Shown: in pieces, positions 25,208 to 34,295 of the stretch
Position numbering within the stretch: position 1 is the first letter of the stretch
How the letters are laid out: each line of letters starts with the position of its first letter
Source: Sphingobacterium haloxyli
GTDB taxonomy: Bacteria > Bacteroidota > Bacteroidia > Sphingobacteriales > Sphingobacteriaceae
NCBI RefSeq assembly: GCF_002980525.1
Contig: NZ_PVBQ01000013.1
Coordinates: 1 to 64,000, forward strand
Reading direction: 5' to 3'
DNA: 64,000 nt
Notes under the pieces: generated by a model
Seen by the model: only the letters and a program-made list of their open reading frames with translations
Told to the model about the DNA's origin: nothing
Database searches by the model: none
Position numbers and translations under genes: made by a program

Positions 25208-28200
25208 ATGAAAAAAAACAGTTACCTAACACGTGCATATTGCTGCTGCAAGGCATGTTTCAAAAAGCGAAATCTAATCATTATCGCTACGCTGTTAGTG
25301 CTCCTGATGAATGTATGGAATGCCCAAGCCAGTAGCGAAGACTTACAAAAGGAAGCTGACAAAATTACCCTTAGCCTAGAAAAAGGGTCGTTGACGCAAG
25401 CACTTAAGCAGATCGAAAGTGTATCCGGTCAAAAATTTGTTTACAACCCCGATTTGACAGCCCCCTATAGCATAAAGAAGCAAGAGATCTTACAGAAGGA
25501 CCTTGATGCTGTGTTGACCAACCTGATGGCAGGAACAAATCTAACATTTAAACATGTCGGTGAAAATATCGTAATCTTATCAAAAGGTTCGGGCCAGAAC
25601 AGGACCGTGTCCGGAAAAGTGCTCGATATCCAGGAACAGCCCATTGTCGGCGCTACCATCTCCGTACAGGGATCGACCCGACGCGCCGTAACCGATGAAG
25701 ACGGGTCATTCAGACTGTCCATTCCACAGGGGGTAACAGCACTGGATGTACACCTAGTAGGTTACATAAACAAAACGGAGCCGATAGCTGATTCGCAGAC
25801 CGATCTGGTTATTTATCTGCAGGAAGATGTTACAGAACTCGAAGAAGCAGTCGTAGTTGGATATGGAACCCAAAAACGTGTCAATCTAACCGGAGCCGTT
25901 TCGGTCGTTACCGGCGAAGAACTCGCTGATCGTGTCACACCTACTGTGACAGGTATGCTACAAGGAGCTGTACCTGGTGTCAACGTGACCACGAGTGCCG
26001 GCAGACCCGGCTCGACACCGGAAATCAATATACGGGGTATAACCTCGATCAACGAAACGGAACCCTTGGTGCTGATTGATGGTGCTGTGGGGGATTTGAA
26101 TCGTGTCAACCCGGCCGACGTCGAGTCAATTTCCATCATTAAAGACGCTTCCGCCGCAGCCGTCTATGGTGCGCGTGCGGCTTTCGGTGTGATCCTTGTA
26201 ACCACTAAAAGCGGAAGTAGCCAAGATGGTAAAGCTACCGTTAACTACAGCTCCCGAATAGGTTGGGAAGAGCCCACCGCATCGAGAGACTATGAGTACC
26301 GCGGCTATTGGTCGGTATTTCTGGTCAACAAGTTCTGGCAGGCCGATTCGGGAAACAAATATATTCAATACACCGACGAGGATATGGAAGAGTTGTGGGC
26401 ACGTGTGGACGATAAAACCGAACACCCTGACCGACCTTGGGTTATTGAGGATATTCGGGAAGGTAGAAATCGCTGGATATACTACGCCAATCAAGACTGG
26501 TGGAACGGCCTCTTCACCAACAAAAACCCTTTCCAGCAACACCGTGTCTCCCTAACTGGAGGATCCGAGGACGTAAAATATTTGATGTCCGGCTCTTATC
26601 TTCGCCAGCAAGGTATGCAAAGACATCATCCTGATGTGTTAAACCGCTATAACCTACGTTCGAAGGTTGATTTCAATATCAATAAGTGGGCCACTTTATC
26701 AAGCAATATCGCGCTGTACGACTCCAAATACAACAATCAAAACGGTATCGATAACCTCATTCACCATGCTGGTAACCATGGTTTGGCAAATTTCCCGTTT
26801 TTCAACCCCGATGGAACAGGTATTTACGATACCGATGGACTGATTGGGACATATAAAGTGGGGAACGGCCGGCAAATCATGCTGAAAGACGGGCTGCATC
26901 CCACGATTGACTCCGACAACGATTTCACGACCACCACGCGTTTGGTCATGACGCCGCACAGAACGCTGTCCATCACAGGAGATTTTACCTACCGATTTTA
27001 CCAAGGCAGAAGCACGGCCCGCGGAAATCCGTTGCCCTACCGCGTATATCCTGACAGTCCTATTGAGGAGTACATCACTGGGGCGGGTATCAATCGGTTG
27101 ACGGAAACAGTTGGTACCAACAAATACAAAGCGTTAAATGCTTATGCCAACTACGAAGATACCTTTAACGGAGCACACCATTTTACGGCAGTAGGTGGAT
27201 TCAACTACGAAACGTGGCACGCTAAAAATGTACGTGCCGTGGGGGAAAACCTTGTCGTGTCCGATGTAAACGACCTCAATCTTGTGGGGACCGACGCCAA
27301 TGGCGCCGTTATCACTAGTGTTGGCGGTGGCCAAAGTGAGTGGGCGTTGTTAGGGATCTTTGGTCGAGCCAACTACGACTATAAGGGGCGCTATCTAGCT
27401 GAGTTCAGCGGTCGCTATGACGGCACCTCGCGCTTTGCTCCGGGGAGCCGATGGGGATTTTTCCCTTCGGCATCAGTAGGTTGGAGAATCTCGGAGGAGC
27501 CTTTTTTCCAGAACAGTGGAGCCGGAAACTTGATAGATAACCTCAAACTGAGAGGTTCTTTCGGTAGCTTAGGCAATCAAAACGTGTCAAGCTACTATGC
27601 ATACATTAGATTGGTATCAATCAGCAATTTGAATCAGCTGTTCGGCGGGAATACGCCTTCCAAACAAGCTACACTGGGAAATCCGCTAGCCGATGACCTC
27701 ACTTGGGAAACTGCGGAGCAATGGGATTTGGGGCTCGATTTGAATATGCTGAATAACCGCTTGAGCATGACTACCGATCTCTACATACGTGACACGAGGG
27801 ATATGCTTACGGTCGGTGTAGCTTTGCCTGCCGTCTATGGGGCGAATCCGCCCGAGATGAACGCCGCCGACCTGCGTACCAAAGGCTACGAGTTTTCTGT
27901 CAGTTGGAGAGATCAATTCACCTTGGCTGGAAAACCTTTTCAATATGGCTTGGGTTTTAACCTCAGCGATTACAAAACCGTGGTCACCAAATATGACAAT
28001 CCCGAAAGATCGTTTGCTAAAGATCATTATGTCGGACAGGAATGGGGTGAGATATGGGGCTACAAGACTGACGGGTTCTTCAAAACCGATGAAGAGGCAA
28101 GACAATACGCCGAAGAGGTGGATTTGAGCCTGCAATCTACACGGTTGACTGGCGGCTGGATGGCAGGAGACCTCAAGTTTCTGGATACGAATGGTGATGG

Positions 28201-28810
28201 CATTTGGGGTGTTGGTGCAAATACGGTCGACGATCCGGGTGACCTCGTAAAACTCGGCAATTCGCTGCCTTCAATGGCATACGGAATCAATGCGAACCTA
28301 CGGTGGATGGGTTTTGACGCTTCCGCTTTTTTCCAAGGTGTCGGTACGCACCAAGTCTACCTCCATGGTAACACCAGAGATTTCTGGGGGCATTATTCGG
28401 CCTCTTATGGAACGTTTATGCCCTATAATTTTATCGATAAGGTATGGTCAGAAGATAATCCGGATGCTTACTTCCCGAGAGCGCGAGCCTACTTGGCAAC
28501 TGGTGGTTACTTGGCGAAGACCAACGACCACTATCTCCAAAACATCAGCTATTTGCGCCTTAAGAATCTAACCGCTGGATATACGCTTCCAGCTAGAGTC
28601 ACTAAAAGGGTCGGTATTGATCAGTTTAGGATTTACTTTTCGGGCGAAAACCTAGCATACTGGTCGCCACTGAAGAAGAAGACCAAATATCTCGATCCCG
28701 AAGCGGCGTACGTGCACCGCAATCGGCAAGGGGCCGACCAAGGGTCAACCAATCAGGCCCACTACCCATGGCATAAAACCTTTACGTTCGGTTTAGATAT
28801 CACTTTTTAA
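25208..28810 (+). CDS. SusC/RagA-type TonB-dependent transporter with STN signalling domain
   Basis: A 1200-residue outer membrane transporter. After a long basic, Cys-rich N-terminus and signal helix comes an STN domain (about 50-128: ITLSLEKGSLTQALKQIES to IVILSK), which talks to FecR. A CarboxypepD_reg domain (about 133-215) and the plug (VVVGYGTQKRVNLTGAVSVVTGEEL, IRGITSINETEPLVLIDG) follow. A 22-strand barrel ends in FTFGLDITF. Its partner SusD starts 20 bases later. Unlike polysaccharide systems, all enzymes downstream are phosphoesterases, so the imported ligand may be an organophosphate. That ligand is inference. Confidence 0.93.
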   Translation: MKKNSYLTRAYCCCKACFKKRNLIIIATLLVLLMNVWNAQASSEDLQKEADKITLSLEKGSLTQALKQIESVSGQKFVYNPDLTAPYSIKKQEILQKDLDAVLTNLMAGTNLTFKHVGENIVILSKGSGQNRTVSGKVLDIQEQPIVGATISVQGSTRRAVTDEDGSFRLSIPQGVTALDVHLVGYINKTEPIADSQTDLVIYLQEDVTELEEAVVVGYGTQKRVNLTGAVSVVTGEELADRVTPTVTGMLQGAVPGVNVTTSAGRPGSTPEINIRGITSINETEPLVLIDGAVGDLNRVNPADVESISIIKDASAAAVYGARAAFGVILVTTKSGSSQDGKATVNYSSRIGWEEPTASRDYEYRGYWSVFLVNKFWQADSGNKYIQYTDEDMEELWARVDDKTEHPDRPWVIEDIREGRNRWIYYANQDWWNGLFTNKNPFQQHRVSLTGGSEDVKYLMSGSYLRQQGMQRHHPDVLNRYNLRSKVDFNINKWATLSSNIALYDSKYNNQNGIDNLIHHAGNHGLANFPFFNPDGTGIYDTDGLIGTYKVGNGRQIMLKDGLHPTIDSDNDFTTTTRLVMTPHRTLSITGDFTYRFYQGRSTARGNPLPYRVYPDSPIEEYITGAGINRLTETVGTNKYKALNAYANYEDTFNGAHHFTAVGGFNYETWHAKNVRAVGENLVVSDVNDLNLVGTDANGAVITSVGGGQSEWALLGIFGRANYDYKGRYLAEFSGRYDGTSRFAPGSRWGFFPSASVGWRISEEPFFQNSGAGNLIDNLKLRGSFGSLGNQNVSSYYAYIRLVSISNLNQLFGGNTPSKQATLGNPLADDLTWETAEQWDLGLDLNMLNNRLSMTTDLYIRDTRDMLTVGVALPAVYGANPPEMNAADLRTKGYEFSVSWRDQFTLAGKPFQYGLGFNLSDYKTVVTKYDNPERSFAKDHYVGQEWGEIWGYKTDGFFKTDEEARQYAEEVDLSLQSTRLTGGWMAGDLKFLDTNGDGIWGVGANTVDDPGDLVKLGNSLPSMAYGINANLRWMGFDASAFFQGVGTHQVYLHGNTRDFWGHYSASYGTFMPYNFIDKVWSEDNPDAYFPRARAYLATGGYLAKTNDHYLQNISYLRLKNLTAGYTLPARVTKRVGIDQFRIYFSGENLAYWSPLKKKTKYLDPEAAYVHRNRQGADQGSTNQAHYPWHKTFTFGLDITF

Positions 28811-28830
28811 TTTGAAAAAATAGGATAACA

Positions 28831-30612
28831 ATGAATAAAATACTTTCAATATTGTCGATTACAGCGCTTTCTGCCATTTTATCGAGCTGCGAAAAGCTAC
28901 TGGATAAACAACCACTGAGTCAGATTCCGGAAAGCGGCTATTTCAGAACGGAGCAGGATCTCGAGTTCTTTACCAATCCATTATACAACATGTTAAATAT
29001 GGACGACCGCCAGCAAAGCGATCATCTCGTACAGATGACACTCTCAGAGGTGATTATTGGAGGGAACCGCCGTACTGTTCCGAACTCTGGTGGTGGATGG
29101 GATTGGGGCGACTTACGTAGAATCAACACCTTTCTCGCCCGGGTAGATCAAGCAGAAGACGAGGCGGCGATACGTAAATATTCCGGCGTAGCGCGTTTCT
29201 TCCGTGCGATGTTCTATTTCAATAAGATTAAACGATTTGGCGATGTGCCTTGGTATGATGCTGAATTAGGTTCGTCTGACGAAGCACTTTACAAGCCGCG
29301 GGATCCGCGAGAGTTGGTGATGACCAAGATGATCGAGGATATTGACTATGCGATAGATAATCTCCCCGACGAAGTCAGTGTTTTCCGCATCAATAAATGG
29401 ACAGCTTTGGCACTCAAATCGCGTTTTTGCCTCTATGAAGGTACCTTTCGAAAATACCATGGTGGTGAAGAGGTTGATAAATACCTAGAACTAGCGGCCG
29501 CTGCCGCCAAAGAGGTGATAGACGCAGGCAGGTACAGACTCTACACCACAGGAGGAGAGGAAAAATCGTATTTCACCCTCTTCAGCCAGGACGATGCAGA
29601 CCCGGGGGAGTTTATTCTGGCGTATGATTATAGTGCAAGCCCCCGTGTTAATCACAACGGATCCTCCTTTACCATGTCTGCAGCGCAGGGACGTCCCTCG
29701 TACACCAAAAAATTTGTCAACACCTATTTAATGACAGACGGTTCCCGCTTCACCGATCAGTCCGGCTGGGAAACCATGACCTTTATCGATGAGGTAAAAG
29801 ATCGTGACCCACGCTTGTCGCAAAGCATTCGCAATCCAAAATTCACCTTGTCGGATAACAGGCCGTTTCCAAATAAATTTTCGACATCGGTCAACGGATA
29901 CCACCCCATCAAGTTCTTGCAAGATGAAACACTCGGGTATGATGTCCGTGTAGGCTACTCCTCCAACGACCTTCCGATTTTCCGCTATGCCGAAGTCCTG
30001 CTCAACTATGCGGAAGCCAAAGCAGAATTAGGCACATTGACTCAGGCCGATATAGATATTTCGATTAAACTTCTCCGGGACAGAGTGGGAATGCCCAACC
30101 TTGATGTAGCGACAGCAAACGCTAACCCCGATCCTTACCTCTTGTCGGCCGAAGCTGGGTATACCAATGTCTCCGCAGCTAACATTGGTGTAATCCTTGA
30201 AGTCCGTCGCGAGCGCGGTGTGGAACTTGTTCAGGAGGGTTTCCGACTGGACGATTTGGTGAGATGGAAAGCGGGATACTGTATAGACCAGCCTCTGCTG
30301 GGTATTTACTTCCCCGGTCCGGGCGAATACGACCTGACAGGAGACGGACAAACCAACCTCGTGCTGTATACCAACGGCAACAAACCTGCCGATGAAGTGG
30401 GGGTCGAAATGTTTGAAATCGGCATCCCAGTAAATAATGGGGGTATGATCCTCAGTGAAGGAACCAAAGGCAACGCGTTCTACCATAGCAATATCGCGCT
30501 GGCAGGATTCAACGAACAAAGGGATTACTTCTATCCGATCCCCATCAACGAACGCTCGCTTAACAACAACCTTGATCAAAACCCCGGTTGGGTTGACGGG
30601 CTCAATTTTTAA
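28831..30612 (+). CDS. SusD/RagB-type surface lipoprotein
   Basis: A 593-residue lipoprotein with lipobox LSSC (Cys near residue 20). The N-terminal SusD-like domain begins with EKLLDKQPLSQIPESGYFRTEQDLEFF. Helical TPR-type repeats include ARFFRAMFYFNKIKRFGDVPWYD and FRYAEVLLNYAEAKAELG. The C-terminal RagB/SusD domain has EVRRERGVELVQEGFRLDDLVRW and ends in NPGWVDGLNF. It caps the adjacent SusC as a lid and binds ligand at the cell surface. A strong hairpin follows at 30627-30666. Confidence 0.93.
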   Translation: MNKILSILSITALSAILSSCEKLLDKQPLSQIPESGYFRTEQDLEFFTNPLYNMLNMDDRQQSDHLVQMTLSEVIIGGNRRTVPNSGGGWDWGDLRRINTFLARVDQAEDEAAIRKYSGVARFFRAMFYFNKIKRFGDVPWYDAELGSSDEALYKPRDPRELVMTKMIEDIDYAIDNLPDEVSVFRINKWTALALKSRFCLYEGTFRKYHGGEEVDKYLELAAAAAKEVIDAGRYRLYTTGGEEKSYFTLFSQDDADPGEFILAYDYSASPRVNHNGSSFTMSAAQGRPSYTKKFVNTYLMTDGSRFTDQSGWETMTFIDEVKDRDPRLSQSIRNPKFTLSDNRPFPNKFSTSVNGYHPIKFLQDETLGYDVRVGYSSNDLPIFRYAEVLLNYAEAKAELGTLTQADIDISIKLLRDRVGMPNLDVATANANPDPYLLSAEAGYTNVSAANIGVILEVRRERGVELVQEGFRLDDLVRWKAGYCIDQPLLGIYFPGPGEYDLTGDGQTNLVLYTNGNKPADEVGVEMFEIGIPVNNGGMILSEGTKGNAFYHSNIALAGFNEQRDYFYPIPINERSLNNNLDQNPGWVDGLNF

Positions 30613-30626
30613 ATGGACCCCAATTT

Positions 30627-30666
30627 GGAAGATGTCTGTTCAGTACTGCCTGAACAGACACCTTCC
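30627..30666 (+). terminator. Long hairpin after susD-like gene
   Basis: An 11-bp perfect stem (TGTCTGTTCAG with its complement) extended by GGAAG/CTTCC across one mismatch encloses the loop TACTGC. A weak T-rich run follows. It may lower expression of the downstream enzyme genes relative to SusCD, or stabilise the SusCD mRNA end. Confidence 0.65.
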
Positions 30667-30708
30667 TCTTTAGTTTAAAGGTTTTACCAATCCAATCATA
30701 TCGCTTCC

Positions 30709-31701
30709 ATGAAGAAACTAACATATATCGCTTTATTTGGTTTATTGTTGGGGTCGTGCGCTCAACAAGCAAGAGTCTCCAAACAATTGAAGCAACAAGT
30801 AAATACGACGAGTATTGTCAAACCAGTCGACTATACCTACCCGGCCGACTCGTCGTTTACGGTCCTTTCCTGGAACGTGGAACATTTTTTAGATCTCCAT
30901 GATGATCCGTATATCCACAATCGCCGGGAAGACAATCCTCCTGAAAACACTAAAAAGCGCATATCGCTACTGTTGAAAGCTTTAAAAAACGCAAATGCGG
31001 ATGTTGTGGTACTGCAAGAGTTCGAGAGCGCGAAGTTTTTAAAACAGTTGGCACAGGATTCATTGCCTGATATGGGCTATCTTTATTTTGGCGATGCGCC
31101 CAGTCATAATTGGTACATGAATGTGGTGGTGATGAGTAGGTTCCCCATGGGGCTTATGACCTCCTACGGTTTAGCTACCACCCCGTTACCGGGTTTTGTG
31201 AACGAGCAAGGTAGGGCCGAAAGCCAGAACCATATCAATACTCGCATGTGGTCGGTAGATGTCTTTCCTTCCGAGAACTATTCGTTTTTGCTCACGGGGG
31301 TACATTTAAAAGCAGGACGGAGCGAGAGGGACATCGCTATGAGAAAGGGACAAATCGCCCTGCTTACCGAAACCTTTAACCGCTATTTGTCGCATGACCC
31401 AGCAACGAACATGCTTATGGCCGGTGACTATAATGCTACCCCGGAAAGCGAAGAGATAGCCTTGCTCACTAAAGGCACTGCCTTGAAGAATCACTTTGTG
31501 GACACCATCGATCCCGAAATTTTATCTCATCCGGCAAACGCGCCAACAAGACGCCTGGATTATATCCTTATCAATGAAAACATGAACAAGGAAATCCTAG
31601 ACGGAGGGGCAAAAGTAGTAAATTTCTTTTCTCCGGAGACGATGAGAGTCATCAGTGATCACCTGCCTGTCGTCGCCCGGTTTCTAAAAGAGGACAAGTA
31701 A
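30709..31701 (+). CDS. Endonuclease/exonuclease/phosphatase-fold lipoprotein
   Basis: A 330-residue lipoprotein (lipobox LGSC, Cys near 17) with the EEP/DNase I fold. The motifs in order are LSWNVEHF (Asn), VVVLQEFES (catalytic metal Glu), LLTGVHLKAG (His), AGDYNATPES (Asp-Asn pair), RLDYILI (Asp) and ISDHLPVVARF (Asp-His). All metal and catalytic residues are therefore present. The family includes nucleases, sphingomyelinases and inositol-phosphate phosphatases, so the substrate is a phosphodi- or monoester but not fixed by sequence. It lies between SusD and the phospholipase C gene, 25 bases before the latter. Confidence 0.88.
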   Translation: MKKLTYIALFGLLLGSCAQQARVSKQLKQQVNTTSIVKPVDYTYPADSSFTVLSWNVEHFLDLHDDPYIHNRREDNPPENTKKRISLLLKALKNANADVVVLQEFESAKFLKQLAQDSLPDMGYLYFGDAPSHNWYMNVVVMSRFPMGLMTSYGLATTPLPGFVNEQGRAESQNHINTRMWSVDVFPSENYSFLLTGVHLKAGRSERDIAMRKGQIALLTETFNRYLSHDPATNMLMAGDYNATPESEEIALLTKGTALKNHFVDTIDPEILSHPANAPTRRLDYILINENMNKEILDGGAKVVNFFSPETMRVISDHLPVVARFLKEDK

Positions 31702-31726
31702 TCGTTTTTGAAAAAAATAGTATATC

Positions 31727-34243
31727 ATGGATAATTCCAGAAGAGACTTTATCAAGAAGGCGGCGCTTCTTTCGGGAAGTGCAGCCTTAGCGGGCATGTT
31801 TCCGCCAGCAATCGCCAAAGCATTAACCATTGATCCGGCACCAGGAAGCACGTTTTACGATGCCGAGCATATTGTTTTCTTGATGCAAGAGAATCGCTCC
31901 TTCGATCACCTCTACGGCACATTGAAAGGTGTACGCGGATTTAACGACCCTCGGGTTATCGATTTACCAAATAAGAACAAAGTTTGGTTGCAATCTAACA
32001 AAGAAGGAAAAACATATATCCCTTTCCGCTTAAATACGCAGGATACGAAAGTGCCCTGGATGGGTTCTACACCACATGGTTGGGCAGATCAAACGGACGC
32101 GCGCAACAAAGGTAAATATGACAAGTGGTTGAAAGTAAAGAAGCCATATAACAAGGAATACGCAGATATTCCGCTTACGCTCGGCTATTGTGATCGTTTA
32201 GATTTTCCCTTCTATTATTCGCTCGCCGATGCGTTTACTGTTTGTGACCAACACTTTTGTTCCAGCATCACTGGTACCCATCCAAATCGCTGGTACTGGA
32301 TGACCGGAACCATTCGGGAACGCAATGCCGTGGATGCCAAAGCACATGTGTGGAACAACAGCGACTATAATAAACCTACGCTAAACTGGAAAACATATCC
32401 CGAAAGACTGGAAGAGCAGGGCGTATCCTGGCGGATTTATCAAAACGAACTTACGATGGGCTTTGGCTTGAACGGCGAGGAAAGCAGCTGGCTGAGCAAT
32501 TTTGGAACCAATGTAATGGAATACTTCCAGAATTATAACGTGCGCTTGCATCCCAGTGGCATTGCCAACCTGCGTGAACGGGAGAAAATTGCACAGACAG
32601 AGATTGATCGGATCGGAGAAAACCCAGTCGAAGAAAGAGACCAAACAAGGTTAGCCGCAGCGAAAAAGGTACTTGCGCTGATTCAGGATGGGAAAAAACG
32701 CTATACACAAGAGAATTTCAGCAAGCTCTCGGCTTACGAAAAAGCCTTAAACAACAAAGCCTTCACCGTCAACAGTCAGGATCCCGATTTCCATAAGCTA
32801 ACGACTCATCGCTACGATGACCAGGGAACGCCGCGGGAATTAAATGTGCCCAAAGGCGATGTGTTGCATCAATTCCGGGAGGATGTAAAAAAAGATCGAC
32901 TGCCTACGGTATCCTGGCTGATGACTCCCGCGAATTTTTCGGATCACCCGGGGCGACCATGGTTTGGCTCTTGGTATGTAAACGAGGTGATGGAAATTTT
33001 ACTTGAAAATCCGGAGGTATGGAAGAAGACAATTTTTATTCTTACCTACGACGAAAATGATGGTTTCTTCGACCACGTAGTTCCTTATGCGGTACCGAAT
33101 CCTTACAAAGCGAATAGCGGAAAGGTGTCCTCCCCAATTGATCCGAAGATGGATTGGGCATTAAACTCACAGCAAACTAATCCTTCAGGTAGGGACGATA
33201 GGCTGCGCGAAAGTTCGTTAGGTTTAGGTTTCCGCGTGCCGCTGGTCATTGCTTCGCCATGGACAAGAGGCGGATATGTCAATTCGCAACTGTTCGACCA
33301 CACGTCCTCCATCCAGTTTCTCGAAATCTTCTTTTCCAAGAAGTTTGGGAAAAAAGTTGAAGAGGAAAATATAACAGCATGGCGACGAACGATTTGCGGT
33401 GATTTAACATCTGTTTTTCGTCCCTACAAGGGAGAAAAGTTTAGCGACCTACAGTTTATGGATAAACAAGCATTTATGCGAGATATCCATAAGTCGCAGT
33501 TTAAAGATGTGCCGCATAACTACAAGAATTTATCGGCTTCGGAAATTGCTCAGATTAACGAAAACCCGACGACATCACCACTTTTTCCACAACAAGAACA
33601 AGGCGTTAAACCGTCTTGTTCGATTCCTTATGAGCTTTACGTGCAGGGAACGTACGATTCCGAGTCAGAGCGCTTCGGTCTTTCTTTCTCTGCCGGCAAG
33701 GCAGTACATGGGCCATTGTCCAGTGGCTCACCCTTCTTGGTTTATGCCATGAATCCGTACGAAGATGAAGTGCTGCGGACATGGGAATACGCGGTCGCCC
33801 CGGGCGACACCTTAAAGGACGATTGGCAACTCAGCGCATTCGACAGCAATGCCTATCACCTCCGTGTGTATGCGCCGAATGGATTTTATCGTGAATACCG
33901 GGGGCGGCAGAAGCAGTCTGTCGTAGCCGCCAATTGCCGATACGAATCGTCTTCCGACAACGCAGAGAAGTTAACAGGAAACTTAGTGATAGACCTCCAT
34001 AACCCAACGATGGAAGTACAAACGGTCCTGTTGGAGGATTTAGGCTACAAACAAGGTGATCTCCAGAGAAAACTGGAACCGGGTCAAGCTTTGTCGATCA
34101 CCTTAAATTTACAGAAGCAATATCATTGGTATGACATACGTATCTGTCTTGCGGGCAATGACGATTGGGAAGAACGCTACGCCGGCCATGTCGAAACGGG
34201 CATGCTCTCGAAAACCGATCCGTTAATGGGTGGGGTAGTCTAG
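31727..34243 (+). CDS. Phosphocholine-specific phospholipase C, Tat-exported
   Basis: An 838-residue enzyme of the non-haemolytic phospholipase C / acid phosphatase family, which splits phosphatidylcholine or sphingomyelin into a lipid and phosphocholine. It starts with a Tat signal (SRRDFIKKAALLSG). The catalytic domain has FLMQENRSFDHLYG, SSITGTHPNRWYWMTG and TYDENDGFFDH, holding metal ligands and the Ser/Thr nucleophile region. Two C-terminal beta-sandwich repeats (about 620-830) match the DUF756 domains of the family. The length is typical of the family. It is 25 bases after the EEP gene and 52 before a second TonB-dependent receptor. Confidence 0.93.
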   Translation: MDNSRRDFIKKAALLSGSAALAGMFPPAIAKALTIDPAPGSTFYDAEHIVFLMQENRSFDHLYGTLKGVRGFNDPRVIDLPNKNKVWLQSNKEGKTYIPFRLNTQDTKVPWMGSTPHGWADQTDARNKGKYDKWLKVKKPYNKEYADIPLTLGYCDRLDFPFYYSLADAFTVCDQHFCSSITGTHPNRWYWMTGTIRERNAVDAKAHVWNNSDYNKPTLNWKTYPERLEEQGVSWRIYQNELTMGFGLNGEESSWLSNFGTNVMEYFQNYNVRLHPSGIANLREREKIAQTEIDRIGENPVEERDQTRLAAAKKVLALIQDGKKRYTQENFSKLSAYEKALNNKAFTVNSQDPDFHKLTTHRYDDQGTPRELNVPKGDVLHQFREDVKKDRLPTVSWLMTPANFSDHPGRPWFGSWYVNEVMEILLENPEVWKKTIFILTYDENDGFFDHVVPYAVPNPYKANSGKVSSPIDPKMDWALNSQQTNPSGRDDRLRESSLGLGFRVPLVIASPWTRGGYVNSQLFDHTSSIQFLEIFFSKKFGKKVEEENITAWRRTICGDLTSVFRPYKGEKFSDLQFMDKQAFMRDIHKSQFKDVPHNYKNLSASEIAQINENPTTSPLFPQQEQGVKPSCSIPYELYVQGTYDSESERFGLSFSAGKAVHGPLSSGSPFLVYAMNPYEDEVLRTWEYAVAPGDTLKDDWQLSAFDSNAYHLRVYAPNGFYREYRGRQKQSVVAANCRYESSSDNAEKLTGNLVIDLHNPTMEVQTVLLEDLGYKQGDLQRKLEPGQALSITLNLQKQYHWYDIRICLAGNDDWEERYAGHVETGMLSKTDPLMGGVV

Positions 34244-34295
34244 CGATCGACGAGATGTTAACATTAAATATTTACTAAAACAACAAACAAACTAA

